Assembly: GCF_052044135.1 (NCBI RefSeq) | Contig: NZ_JBQDYF010000007.1 | Coordinates: 1 to 64,000 of the forward strand | DNA length: 64,000 nt | DNA from: Salinisphaera sp052044135 | GTDB taxonomy: Bacteria > Pseudomonadota > Gammaproteobacteria > Nevskiales > Salinisphaeraceae | Direction of reading: 5' to 3' | Shown: positions 25,488 to 33,347 of the stretch, piece after piece | Layout: every line of letters begins with the position of its first letter | Numbering within the stretch: the first letter of the stretch is position 1 | Made by a program: the position numbers and the translations under genes | Notes under the pieces: model-generated | The model's input: only the letters and a program-made list of their open reading frames with translations | The model's database searches: none | What the model was told of the DNA's origin: nothing

Positions 25488-26228
25488 TCACCGAACCGGG
25501 TCCGGCGTATCGCCGGCCTGTTGGCGGCCGTGCGCACAGGTCAGCGCCAGCACACAGCGCGCGCAGTCCGGTGCCCGCTTGTGGCAGCGCTGCTTGGCGT
25601 GGGCCACGATCAGCGCGTGCAACTCGTCGCAGAACGCGGCGGTGGCACGTGCTCCTACGGCCGTCTCGATCGACGCGCGCAGCCGTTCGTAGCGCCGCGG
25701 CCCCTGCCACAGCCCGTAGCGCTCGAGGATTCGAAACGCATACGCATCGGCGATAAAGCGTGGCCGGTCGAAGGCATAGAGCGCGATCACGTCGGCGGTT
25801 TCCGGGCCGATGCCGTGCAATGCGCGTAGTTCGCGGCAGAGGGTGGCCGTATCCAGCACCTCGATCGCGGCAAAACCACCGCGTGCCACGAACCAGCGAC
25901 ACAACGAGCGCAGCCGCTCGGCCTTGATCCGGTGCGGGCCGGCCCGCCGGATCAGGCCCGGCAGTTCATCGTGCGCCAGGATCGCCTCGGGCGTCAGCGC
26001 ACCGGCTTCGCGCAGCGCGGCGATGGCGATCTCGACGTTGGTCCAGGCCGTGTGCTGGGTGAGCACAGCGCCGACCAGGATTTCGAAGCGTGGATTGGCC
26101 CGGTCCTGGGTCGGCCACCAGTGTTGCGGCCCATAGGCCGCGGCCAGGCGATCGTGGAAATCCACGATGGCGGCGGCGGTCGGGATCGTACCGGCCGCGC
26201 CCGACGATTTCTTCTCTTGTGAAGACAT
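25488..26228 (-). CDS. endonuclease III-like DNA glycosylase (HhH-GPD, iron-sulphur)
   Basis: The 246-residue protein has the HhH-GPD fold: ILVGAVLTQHTAWTNVEIAI, the helix-hairpin-helix LHGIGPETADVIALYAF, and catalytic Asp in FIADAYAFRI. A C-terminal [4Fe-4S] loop has cysteines spaced C-x7-C-x2-C-x5-C (CHKRAPDCARCVLALTC). The lyase lysine of Nth (Lys120 in E. coli, in GRKTANV) is replaced by Glu (GPETADV). It is therefore probably a monofunctional glycosylase, like the related 3-methyladenine glycosylases of the MagIII type. Its ATG and the GCGGAT before it lie in the left arm of an inverted repeat (26226-26260). It is convergent with gph. Confidence 0.85.
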   Translation of the reverse strand: MSSQEKKSSGAAGTIPTAAAIVDFHDRLAAAYGPQHWWPTQDRANPRFEILVGAVLTQHTAWTNVEIAIAALREAGALTPEAILAHDELPGLIRRAGPHRIKAERLRSLCRWFVARGGFAAIEVLDTATLCRELRALHGIGPETADVIALYAFDRPRFIADAYAFRILERYGLWQGPRRYERLRASIETAVGARATAAFCDELHALIVAHAKQRCHKRAPDCARCVLALTCAHGRQQAGDTPDPVR

Positions 26229-26606
26229 TTATATCCGCAGATCAACGCAGATTCACGCCGATCAAGAAAGCGCACATGCGCTGAACTCGACTGGCATTCA
26301 TTGACGAACGGATTGCGATCCGGCACGCCAATCATTCCAAAAGGCATCGGCTCGTGCCGCCAGGGCTCACTCACACGATCCGACAGAGTCGCGTTGCCGC
26401 CCGCAATCGTGCTCCCGCAACGCGCTTGGCGCCAGCCTTGGTCACGCCAAGACCAAGCTGCGCAACGCCGCAGGGCGCTGACTAGCGCATTTTCCTCTGT
26501 CCCCGCCCCGCGGCGTACCGAAAAATGTACGGCCATGAACGCGTATCGAAGCCGGTGAATGCTGACATAACATCTGCGTCAATCTGCGTTGATCTGCGGA
26601 TAAATG
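26226..26606. repeat. interval bounded by inverted repeats (CCGCAGATCAACGCAGATT family), copy 1
   Basis: The left arm (26226-26260) and right arm (26574-26606) are inverted copies. Their perfect core of 21 bases is 26233-26253 against 26581-26601, and both arms end in TAAATG reading outward. The interior (about 310 bp) has no credible ORF. A related pair is at 53034-53252, with a different interior. Confidence 0.75.
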
Positions 26607-26629
26607 CCTTACAACAATAGAAGCACGCT

Positions 26630-27373
26630 CTAACGTTTGAGATCGACCAACCTGGCCAGCGCGCTGACTTCCTTTTTATCCAGTTCGCGGTAGCTGCCGG
26701 CCTTGACCCCGGTGGGCAACGGAATCGGGCCGAAACCGGTACGCATGAGGCGTGAGACGGTCACGCCCTGGCTGTCCCAGAGACGGCGCACGACGCGGTT
26801 GCGCCCCTGGCGCACGGTGACCTCGAACCAACGGTTGGCGCGATGGGCATCGTCGCCCTCGCGGATCGAGTCGAAGCGCGCGATGCCGTCTTCGAGCTGC
26901 ACCCCCTCGACCAGCCGGTCGAGCATCGCCTGATCCACATTGCCGCGCACACGAACGGCGTAAGTGCGCACGATTTCGTACGACGGATGCTCCAGCCGCC
27001 GCTTCAATTCGCCGTCGGTGGTAAGCAACAACAGGCCCGAGGTATTGACATCGAGCCGGCCGACGGCGAGCCAGCGTCCCGCGTCGAGCTTGGGCAGCTT
27101 GCGAAAGACCGTGGCCCGCCCTTCCGGATCGCGACGGGTCACGACCTGGTCGATGTGCTTCTTGTAGGCGAGAACACGAACCGGGACCTCGCCGCGCTTC
27201 GCCAGATTGAGCGGCCTGCCGTCCAGTCGCACACTATCGCCCGCCGCGAGCGTATCGCCGAGCGTCGCCACGCGCTCATTGATCTTGACGCGGCCCTCGG
27301 CGATCGCGCGCTCGAGTTCGCGCCGCGAACCGTAGCCGGCGTGCGCCAGCACTTTCTGTATGCGATCAGCCAT
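26630..27373 (-). CDS. rluB: 23S rRNA pseudouridine synthase, RluB/RsuA family
   Basis: RluB makes pseudouridine 2605 in 23S rRNA. The 247-residue protein has an N-terminal S4 RNA-binding domain (RIQKVLAHAGYGSRRELERAIAEGRVKIN) and the catalytic motif VGRLDVNTSGLLLLTTDGEL with its aspartate. A C-terminal RNA-binding part contains VRQGRNRVVRRLWDSQGVTVSRLMRTGFGPI. The family is typical beside scpA-scpB; here fpr intervenes. RluE/RluF specificity is excluded only by size and context. Confidence 0.9.
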   Translation of the reverse strand: MADRIQKVLAHAGYGSRRELERAIAEGRVKINERVATLGDTLAAGDSVRLDGRPLNLAKRGEVPVRVLAYKKHIDQVVTRRDPEGRATVFRKLPKLDAGRWLAVGRLDVNTSGLLLLTTDGELKRRLEHPSYEIVRTYAVRVRGNVDQAMLDRLVEGVQLEDGIARFDSIREGDDAHRANRWFEVTVRQGRNRVVRRLWDSQGVTVSRLMRTGFGPIPLPTGVKAGSYRELDKKEVSALARLVDLKR

Positions 27374-27393
27374 GATTGGATCCGATGCTGCGG

Positions 27394-28173
27394 TTATTTC
27401 TCGACGAAGGCACGTTCAATCACGTACTCGCCGGGTTTGCCGATATGCGGCGATACCGTGAAGCCGCGATCGTCGAGCAGCTTCGCGGTGTCGTCCAGCA
27501 TACCCGGGCTGCCGCAGATCATGGCGCGGTCGCGCTCGGGATCGAGCGGCTCGAGGCCCAGATCGCGGGTCATCCGGCCGTTGTCGAGCAGCGTGGTCAG
27601 CCGCCCCTGGTTGCGGAACGGCTCGCGGCTGACGACCGGGTAGTACAACAACCGACCCTGGATGAGTTCGCCCAGGATCTCGTCGTTGGGCAGGTCGTTC
27701 TTGAGCAGCTCGTCGTAGGCCAGATCCTCGATGTAGCGCACCCCGTGCACCACGATCACCCGCTCGAAGCGCTCGTAGGTCTCCGGATCGCGCACGACCG
27801 ACAAAAACGGCGCCAGACCGGTGCCGGTCGACAACAGATACAGATTGCGCCCCGGATGCAGGTCGGTAATCAGCAGCGTACCGGTCGGCTTGGTCGACAC
27901 GAATACTTCATCGTCGACCTTGAGATGCTGCAGGCGCGAGGTCAGCGGCCCATCCGGCACCTTGATCGAGAAGAACTCGAGGTATTCCTCGTAGTTGGCC
28001 GATACGATGCTGTAGGCGCGCAACAGCGGTTTGCCGCTTTCGGTCGGCAGGCCGATCATCACGAACTGACCGTTTTCGAAGCGCAAGGATGCATCGCGCG
28101 TCGTGGTGAACGAAAACAGGGAGTCGTTCCAGTGCTTGACGCTGGTGACGCGTTCGGTATTCAGGGCTGCCAT
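27394..28173 (-). CDS. fpr: ferredoxin-NADP+ reductase (bacterial subclass I)
   Basis: Fpr moves electrons between NADPH and ferredoxin or flavodoxin, in oxidative stress and iron-sulphur metabolism. The 259-residue flavoprotein closely follows the Azotobacter/Pseudomonas type: FENGQFVMIGL, FAD motif RAYSIVSANYEE, NADP motif LLSTGTGLAPFLSVV, CGSPGML and the C-terminal aromatic end YVIERAFVEK. The start is placed at ATG 28173 (MAALNTERVTSVKHWNDSLFSF), matching the family N-terminus. It sits between scpB and rluB. Confidence 0.96.
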   Translation of the reverse strand: MAALNTERVTSVKHWNDSLFSFTTTRDASLRFENGQFVMIGLPTESGKPLLRAYSIVSANYEEYLEFFSIKVPDGPLTSRLQHLKVDDEVFVSTKPTGTLLITDLHPGRNLYLLSTGTGLAPFLSVVRDPETYERFERVIVVHGVRYIEDLAYDELLKNDLPNDEILGELIQGRLLYYPVVSREPFRNQGRLTTLLDNGRMTRDLGLEPLDPERDRAMICGSPGMLDDTAKLLDDRGFTVSPHIGKPGEYVIERAFVEK

Positions 28174-28250
28174 GAGATGTCCATCATCAAACCGCTTTCG
28201 CGGCATCAAACCAAAAACAAGTGTGGCGGGTAACGTGGTGCCGGCGCGGC

Positions 28251-28946
28251 TTATTCCAAGTCCGCGCGGTCGTCGGGCGGCGCGTCGGATGCCCCCTCCG
28301 GCGTGCCCGAATCGCCCTCGTCGGCGTCTCCGCGCAGGCGTGCGACCGCGGCGTCGAGCGTGTCGACATCCTTGAGCTCGGGCAGGCTCGGCAGATCCGC
28401 CAATCGTTTCACGCCGAAATCGTCGAGGAAACGGGGGGTGGTGGCATACAGCGCCGGCCGGCCGGGCACTTCACGATGGCCGACCACCTTGATCCATTCA
28501 TACTCGGACAGGGTCTTGATGATGCCGGTCGACACCGACACCCCGCGCACCGCTTCGATGTCGGAACGCGCCAGCGGCTGGCGGTAGCAGATGATCGCCA
28601 GCGTCTCGAGCATGGCGCGCGAAAGCTTCGGCGGGCGCTCCGCCCAGAGCCGGGCCACCAGCGCGCCGTAGTCCGGCCCCACCTGGAAGCGCCAGCCGCC
28701 GGCCACCTCGACCAGATCCGCGGCCGAATCGGCATAGCGCCCGGCCAACGCCGACAACGCAGTGCGCACATCGGCCTGGTCCACCGCATCGGTGGCCGCG
28801 AGCAGGCGCACGAGCTGGTCGACCGACAACGGCGAATCCGCGGCCAGCAACAAGGCCTCGATACAGCGCACCCGCCGCTCGGAGACCTCGCGGCGCTCGC
28901 TCGTCCGGGCGGCGCCGGCCTCGGGTGACGGCTTCGATTCGGTCAT
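28251..28946 (-). CDS. scpB: segregation and condensation protein B
   Basis: ScpB is the winged-helix dimer of the SMC-ScpAB condensin that compacts and separates chromosomes. The 231-residue protein has two winged-helix units (CIEALLLAADSPLSVDQLVRLL and ETLAIICYRQPLARSDIEAVRGV) and an acidic, disordered C-terminus. Its ATG overlaps the scpA stop by four bases. smc is also in this window, about 10 kb away, on the same strand. Confidence 0.95.
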   Translation of the reverse strand: MTESKPSPEAGAARTSERREVSERRVRCIEALLLAADSPLSVDQLVRLLAATDAVDQADVRTALSALAGRYADSAADLVEVAGGWRFQVGPDYGALVARLWAERPPKLSRAMLETLAIICYRQPLARSDIEAVRGVSVSTGIIKTLSEYEWIKVVGHREVPGRPALYATTPRFLDDFGVKRLADLPSLPELKDVDTLDAAVARLRGDADEGDSGTPEGASDAPPDDRADLE

Positions 28947-29758
28947 TCCGCCCCCCGGCGGCGCAGCGATACCGGCGCATACGGCGCCGCCTGCTCGATC
29001 GCGATCAACGACTCGCGCGCCAGTTCCAGAATCGCCAGGAACGACACAACGACGCCCAGCCGCCCTTCCTGCAACGAAACCAGTGCGACGAATGCCACCG
29101 GGCGGTCCGAATCCAGCCGTTCGAGAATCCGCGTCATGTGCTCGCGCACCGACAACGGCTCGCGCTCGATCACATGCCGCGAATACAGCTCCGCCCGCGT
29201 CAGGACATCATGCAGCGCGCCGAGCAGCGCACGCAGATCGGTTTCCGGTGCCGGCCGCTCGATGGCCATCGCCACGGGCTCGTGCCGCACGGGCGTGATG
29301 TCGCGCCCGACGCGCGGGCAGTCGTCCAGGCTTTCCGCCGCCGCCTTGAACTGTTCGTATTCGGCCAGGCGGCGGATCAGCTCGGATCGCGGGTCCTCGC
29401 CCTCGTCTTCTTCCGCGTCCTCGGCCTTCGGCAACAGCATGCGCGACTTGATCTCGGCCAGCATCGCGGCCATCAGCAGATACTCGCCGGCCAGTTCGAT
29501 CGCCATTTCCTCCATCAATTCGATATAGGCCATGTACTGCTGGGTGATCGTGAACACCGGAATATCGAGGATGTTCAGGTTCTGACGACGGATCAGGTAC
29601 AGCAACAGATCGAGCGGGCCTTCGAAGGTCTCCAGAAACACGCGCAGCGCGTCCGGCGGGATGTACAGATCCTCGGGCAGCGCCTCGTAGCGCTCGCCCG
29701 CGACCCGGATGGCTTCATCATCCGGCGTCGGCTCCGAATCGGCGGCGGTCGCGGTCAA
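28943..29758 (-). CDS. scpA: segregation and condensation protein A
   Basis: ScpA is the kleisin that bridges the SMC heads. The 271-residue protein has the kleisin N-terminus FEGPLDLLLYLIRRQNLNILDIPVFTITQQY, an acidic linker (EDAEEDEGEDPRSELI), and a C-terminal winged helix (VVSFLAILELARESLI). It is about 15 bp from trpS and overlaps scpB by four bases, forming trpS-scpA-scpB. Confidence 0.95.
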   Translation of the reverse strand: MTATAADSEPTPDDEAIRVAGERYEALPEDLYIPPDALRVFLETFEGPLDLLLYLIRRQNLNILDIPVFTITQQYMAYIELMEEMAIELAGEYLLMAAMLAEIKSRMLLPKAEDAEEDEGEDPRSELIRRLAEYEQFKAAAESLDDCPRVGRDITPVRHEPVAMAIERPAPETDLRALLGALHDVLTRAELYSRHVIEREPLSVREHMTRILERLDSDRPVAFVALVSLQEGRLGVVVSFLAILELARESLIAIEQAAPYAPVSLRRRGAE

Positions 29759-29773
29759 GATCGGCGGACGGCC

Positions 29774-30790
29774 TCAGGCCGCGCCCGGCAGGAAGCCGGT
29801 CGCCGCGTACGCGGCATCGAGCGTCGGTTGGGCCCGTTCCCGGGCGGCCGCGGCGCCGCGCGCCAGGATGGCGTCCAGCCCGGCGGTGTCGGCGGCGAAT
29901 TCCGCATAGCGCGCCTGCAGCGGCTCGAGGAATGCCACCACCGCCTCGGCCAGGTCACCCTTGAGCGCGCCATAGCCGGAATCGGCGTAGTCGGCCTCCA
30001 GGTCGGCGATCGGACGATCGGTCACCGTCGAGAAGATCGACAACAGATTCGATACGCCCGGCTTGTTCGCCTCGTCGAAACGCACCTCGCCGTCGGAATC
30101 GGTGACCGCGCGCTTGATCTTCTTGACCACTTTCTTCGGCGGGTCGAGCAGCTTGATGACATTGGCCTCGACATCGTCCGACTTGCTCATCTTGGCGCTC
30201 GGCTCACCCAGGCTCATGATGCGCGCGCCCACCTCGGGGATGAACGGCTCCGGCACGGTGAACACGGACTCACCCACGCGCGCATTGAAACGCTCGGCGA
30301 GGTTGCGGGTCAGTTCGAGATGCTGCTTCTGGTCGTTGCCGACCGGCACGGCATCGGCCTGGTACAACAGGATGTCCGCCGCCATGAGCACCGGATAGTC
30401 GAACAGGCCCGCATTGACGTTGTCGACGTTCCTGGCCGACTTGTCCTTGAACTGGGTCATGCGGTTGAGCTCGCCCATCGACGTATGGCAATTCAAAAGC
30501 CAGGCCAGCTGGGCATGCGCCGGCACGTGCGACTGCACGAACAGCGTCGCGTTGTCCGGATCAATGCCGGCGGCCAGATACAGGCACAGGAATTCATGGC
30601 AGCGAGCACGCAGCGCGGCCGCGTCCTGGCGCACGGTGATCGCGTGCATGTCGACCAGCGCGAACAGGCAATCGTGGGTCGACTGCATGTTCACCCAGTG
30701 CTTGAGCGCGCCAATGTAATTGCCCAGCGTGAGTTCGCCGGAGGGCTGAATACCGGATAATACGACCGGTCGGGCATGGGCCGAGGACAC
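29774..30790 (-). CDS. trpS: tryptophan-tRNA ligase
   Basis: TrpS charges tRNA-Trp. The 338-residue class I synthetase has the HIGH-type segment SGELTLGNYIGAL, the tryptophan-binding region LVDMHAIT, and the KMSKS loop as LGEPSAKMSKSDD. Length matches the bacterial enzyme (334 in E. coli). It precedes scpA on the minus strand and follows yciO. Confidence 0.97.
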   Translation of the reverse strand: MSSAHARPVVLSGIQPSGELTLGNYIGALKHWVNMQSTHDCLFALVDMHAITVRQDAAALRARCHEFLCLYLAAGIDPDNATLFVQSHVPAHAQLAWLLNCHTSMGELNRMTQFKDKSARNVDNVNAGLFDYPVLMAADILLYQADAVPVGNDQKQHLELTRNLAERFNARVGESVFTVPEPFIPEVGARIMSLGEPSAKMSKSDDVEANVIKLLDPPKKVVKKIKRAVTDSDGEVRFDEANKPGVSNLLSIFSTVTDRPIADLEADYADSGYGALKGDLAEAVVAFLEPLQARYAEFAADTAGLDAILARGAAAARERAQPTLDAAYAATGFLPGAA

Positions 30791-30868
30791 GAGCTACTAC
30801 TCCCAGCTGTCGAGAATGACGGACGCGCGAGTATACGGCACCGCGCCGGAAGCGCCGAGCCCATGGCG

Positions 30869-31507
30869 TCAGGCGGTCTCGTCCCCGTCCAGACCGATCG
30901 CCTCGGCACTGCCCTTGCCCGGGCGCAGGATCCGGGGCACGTCTTCGGTCAGGTCGACCACGGTCGTCGGTTCGACGCCGGTGGCCCCGCCGTCCACCAC
31001 GAGGTCGATCTGCCGGTCGAACTCCTCGCGTACCTCGGTGGCCTCGGACAGGGCGCGATCGTCGCGGGCGACCGCGGTCACCGTCATGAAGGGTTCACCG
31101 AGCGCATCGACGATCGCACGCGCGACCGGATGGCCGGGCACCCGGATGCCGATCGTCTTGCGCCTGGGGTGCGCCAGCCAGTTCGGCACCTGTTTGGATG
31201 CCTTCAGGACGAAGGTATAGGCCCCGGGCGTTGCCGACTTGAGCAGGCGGAAACTTGGATTCTCCACCTTGGCGTAATGCGCGATCTCCGACAGATCGCG
31301 ACACACCAGGGTAAAGAAATGATCGCGATCGAGCCCGCGGATCTGCCGGATACGTTCCATCGCGCTGCGATCGCCCATGGCGCATGCCAGGCCGTAGGAT
31401 GAGTCCGTGGGATAGGCGATCACCCGGCCGGCACGCAGCGCACTGGCGACCTTTTCGATACGGCGGGGCTGCGGGGTCTGCGCGTGGATGTGGACGAGTT
31501 CGCTCAT
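30869..31507 (-). CDS. yciO: YciO/YrdC/Sua5-family protein
   Basis: The 212-residue protein has the YrdC double-stranded-RNA-binding fold: KVASALRAGRVIAYPTDSSYGLACAM, then IRGLDRDHFFTLVCRDLSEIAHYA, and PGAYTFVLKAS. It is shorter than Sua5, and the sequence matches the YciO branch rather than TsaC, so the threonylcarbamoyl-AMP activity of TsaC should not be assumed. The start at 31507 (MSELVHIHAQTPQPR) is chosen because the upstream extension is not protein-like. It is upstream of trpS and divergent from yciI. Confidence 0.88.
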   Translation of the reverse strand: MSELVHIHAQTPQPRRIEKVASALRAGRVIAYPTDSSYGLACAMGDRSAMERIRQIRGLDRDHFFTLVCRDLSEIAHYAKVENPSFRLLKSATPGAYTFVLKASKQVPNWLAHPRRKTIGIRVPGHPVARAIVDALGEPFMTVTAVARDDRALSEATEVREEFDRQIDLVVDGGATGVEPTTVVDLTEDVPRILRPGKGSAEAIGLDGDETA

Positions 31508-31607
31508 ACATCCAGTGTAACCACTCCCGGCGGCATCGCCCATAGTCGAGCCCGGCTGCATGCGGCACACTATGAGCCTCACATACCCGTTTCGGGAACC
31601 AATTGTC

Positions 31608-31907
31608 ATGGATTACTTTGCTATCGTTTCCTTCGACGTGGCCGAGAGCGCCGACGGTCGGGCCAAAGCCGGTGAAGAGCATCGCCAGCGCTTGCGCGAT
31701 CTGGATGCCGAAGGCCGCCTGCTGACGGCCGGCCCGCTGCCGCGCACCGACGCCTACGGCAAGATCACCGAGGGTTATCAGGGCAGCATCATCATCGCAG
31801 CCTTCGACAGCCTGGAGTCGGCCCGCCAATGGGCGAAAGTCGATCCCTACAACGCCGAAGGCGTGTACCTGGAATCCACGGTCTACCCGTACAAGAAAGT
31901 CTTTTAA
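31608..31907 (+). CDS. yciI: YciI family protein
   Basis: The 99-residue ferredoxin-like alpha/beta protein starts MDYFAIVSFDVAES. It has the family elements GEEHRQRLRDLDAEGRLLTAGPL and SLESARQWAKVDPYNAEGVY, carrying the conserved His and Asp of the YciI superfamily. The biochemical role is not established for this subgroup. It is immediately followed by bolA, a common pairing in gammaproteobacteria. Confidence 0.9.
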   Translation: MDYFAIVSFDVAESADGRAKAGEEHRQRLRDLDAEGRLLTAGPLPRTDAYGKITEGYQGSIIIAAFDSLESARQWAKVDPYNAEGVYLESTVYPYKKVF

Positions 31908-31916
31908 GCCGTTTCC

Positions 31917-32183
31917 ATGAGTGATCGCATCCATCGTATCCGCGCCGCCCTCGCCACGGGGCTGGACACCGACGACATCGCCATCCGCGACGACAGCCAC
32001 CTGCATGTCGGCCACGCGGGCGCGGCAACCGGGCTGGGGCATTTTCATGTCACGATCCGGTCGCCGAGGTTCTCCGGGTTGAGCCCCATCCAGCGTCATC
32101 GACTGGTTTATGACGCGCTGGGCGATCTCATGCAGACCGATATCCACGCACTGCAGATACGGGCACTACCTCCCGAACAATAA
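31917..32183 (+). CDS. BolA family protein
   Basis: The 88-residue protein has the BolA KH-like fold: SHLHVGHAGAATGLGHFHVTIRSPRFSGLSPIQRHRLVYDALGDLM. BolA proteins pair with monothiol glutaredoxins to bind a [2Fe-2S] cluster. E. coli BolA is a transcription regulator and IbaG an iron-sulphur trafficking protein; the subgroup is not resolved here. It starts 9 bp after yciI, so the two are cotranscribed. Confidence 0.92.
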   Translation: MSDRIHRIRAALATGLDTDDIAIRDDSHLHVGHAGAATGLGHFHVTIRSPRFSGLSPIQRHRLVYDALGDLMQTDIHALQIRALPPEQ

Positions 32184-32242
32184 GATCGCCATAACCATCA
32201 CGCGCCCCGGGGGAGGAGCGGGCGCGCGCAGGGAGAAAGCAC

Positions 32243-32886
32243 TTGAACATCCGCCTCCTCGCCACGGGTTGTCTGCTGGTTGCGGGTACCTCCGCGCATG
32301 CCCGGACCGGCCCGGCGGCGACGCCCGTCGGCGCCGGCAACGACACCGCGAACGCACCGACCCGCGTGCTCGCCCCGATCCGGGTCAACGCCTTCCGGCT
32401 CGGCCAGGAGCTGCTGTCGACCGCGGCTGCCGTAGACGTGATCGGCCACGACGCGATCGACCGGGGCCGACGCAAGACCCAGCTCAACGCGGCGCTGAAT
32501 CGTGTGCCGGGCGTGTACGCCAACAACGGCTCCAATTTCGTGCAGAATCTGCGCGTGTCGATACGCGGTTTCGGCGCCCGTTCGGCGTTCGGCGTTCGGC
32601 GTTCGGCGTTCACTGGGCCGGCTCGATCTACGCCAACGATGCCAATACTGCGTGCCTGGCGCCGCATACCGTGGTCAACGCGCGCGCGGGCAAGACGGTA
32701 CCGCCCGGGGCGCATCACCTGACCGTCTACGCCGGGCTGGACAATCTGTGCGACGAGAAATATTTCGACAACAGCGGCATCAACAGCTACGGCCGACGTT
32801 ACTTCGAACCCGCGCCCGGAGGCGCGATCTATGCCGGCTTGAAGTCCCGGCTTCGTGGGCGGAGCGGCGGTACGCTCAGCCGCTGA
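32243..32886 (+). pseudogene. TonB-dependent receptor remnant (N-terminus joined to last strands of the barrel)
   Basis: The N-terminal frame from 32243 encodes a signal peptide (LATGCLLVAGTSAHA) and the start of a TonB plug domain: VLAPIRVNAFR as the TonB box region, then LNRVPGVYANNGSNF and RVSIRGFGARSAFGVR. After 32608 the receptor-like sequence continues in another frame with only the final barrel strands (NARAGKTVPPGAHHLTVYAGLDNLCDEKYF, then YGRRYFEPAPGGAIYAGL) to the stop at 32886. Several hundred residues of plug and barrel are missing. The junction is a four-copy heptamer TTCGGCG (32581-32608). The N-terminal ORF on its own ends at 32722. Confidence 0.85.
32581..32608 (+). repeat. heptamer tandem repeat (TTCGGCG)x4
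   Basis: Four exact copies of a seven-base unit lie at the joint of the TonB receptor remnant. Each copy changes the reading frame by one. With five or two copies the N-terminal and C-terminal frames would be continuous; with the present four they are not. Confidence 0.85.
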
Positions 32887-33337
32887 GGAATTCGTTCAAG
32901 GTGGCCTCGTCCAGCGCACTGACCCGCAGGGTGCGGCTTTCGACCGGCGCGCCCGCGCCGTTGACCTTGCGTCGCAGCACCACCAGTGGCTGGTAGGCAT
33001 CGAATTCGGCTTCGTGAAAGGCGACCCGCGGGTCATGCTCGACGGCACCCGGGGCGTAAATCCCGCATCGGGCGACGGCATACTCACTATCGCCGGCAAC
33101 GCGAAACTCGCGCCGGCCGATCCGTTCGCCCGCGGCCTGGAATGCCGCGGCCACCCAACCGTCGATTGCCGACCAGGCCTGTTCGGCCATGGACTCGCGC
33201 CGCTCGGCCAGACGCTGGTTGTCGCCCATCCGCGATTGCACTTCCCCGGTTGTGACCTCGAGCCAGCTTCGCGCCACCCTGCTCATCCTGTGTTGGAATC
33301 GACGCGATAGACTACGATCTTGCGCGATGAGCGGCAA
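32876..33337 (-). CDS. hypothetical protein downstream of ligA
   Basis: The frame encodes up to 153 residues and was not recognised. It has a basic, helical first half (ARSWLEVTTGEVQSRMGDNQRLAERRESMAEQAWSAIDGW) and a strand-rich second half (EFRVAGDSEYAVARCG, YQPLVVLRRKVNGAGAPVESRTLRVSALDEA). No signal peptide or membrane segment. A TTG at 33337 begins 10 bp after the ligA stop; the first ATG is at 33286, and neither has a clear ribosome site. The stop is inside the end of the TonB receptor remnant, which runs the other way. Operon position supports expression. Confidence 0.5.
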   Translation of the reverse strand: MPLIAQDRSLSRRFQHRMSRVARSWLEVTTGEVQSRMGDNQRLAERRESMAEQAWSAIDGWVAAAFQAAGERIGRREFRVAGDSEYAVARCGIYAPGAVEHDPRVAFHEAEFDAYQPLVVLRRKVNGAGAPVESRTLRVSALDEATLNEFLSG

Positions 33338-33347
33338 GCGCCTGGCG

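Noticed and set aside
25981..26536. Alternative minus-strand frame across the glycosylase start
   Set aside because: It is in another frame from the Fe-S/HhH motifs and crosses the repeat interval.
32581..32608. Possible CRISPR-like repeat
   Set aside because: The units are seven bases, directly adjacent and without spacers; it is a simple tandem repeat.
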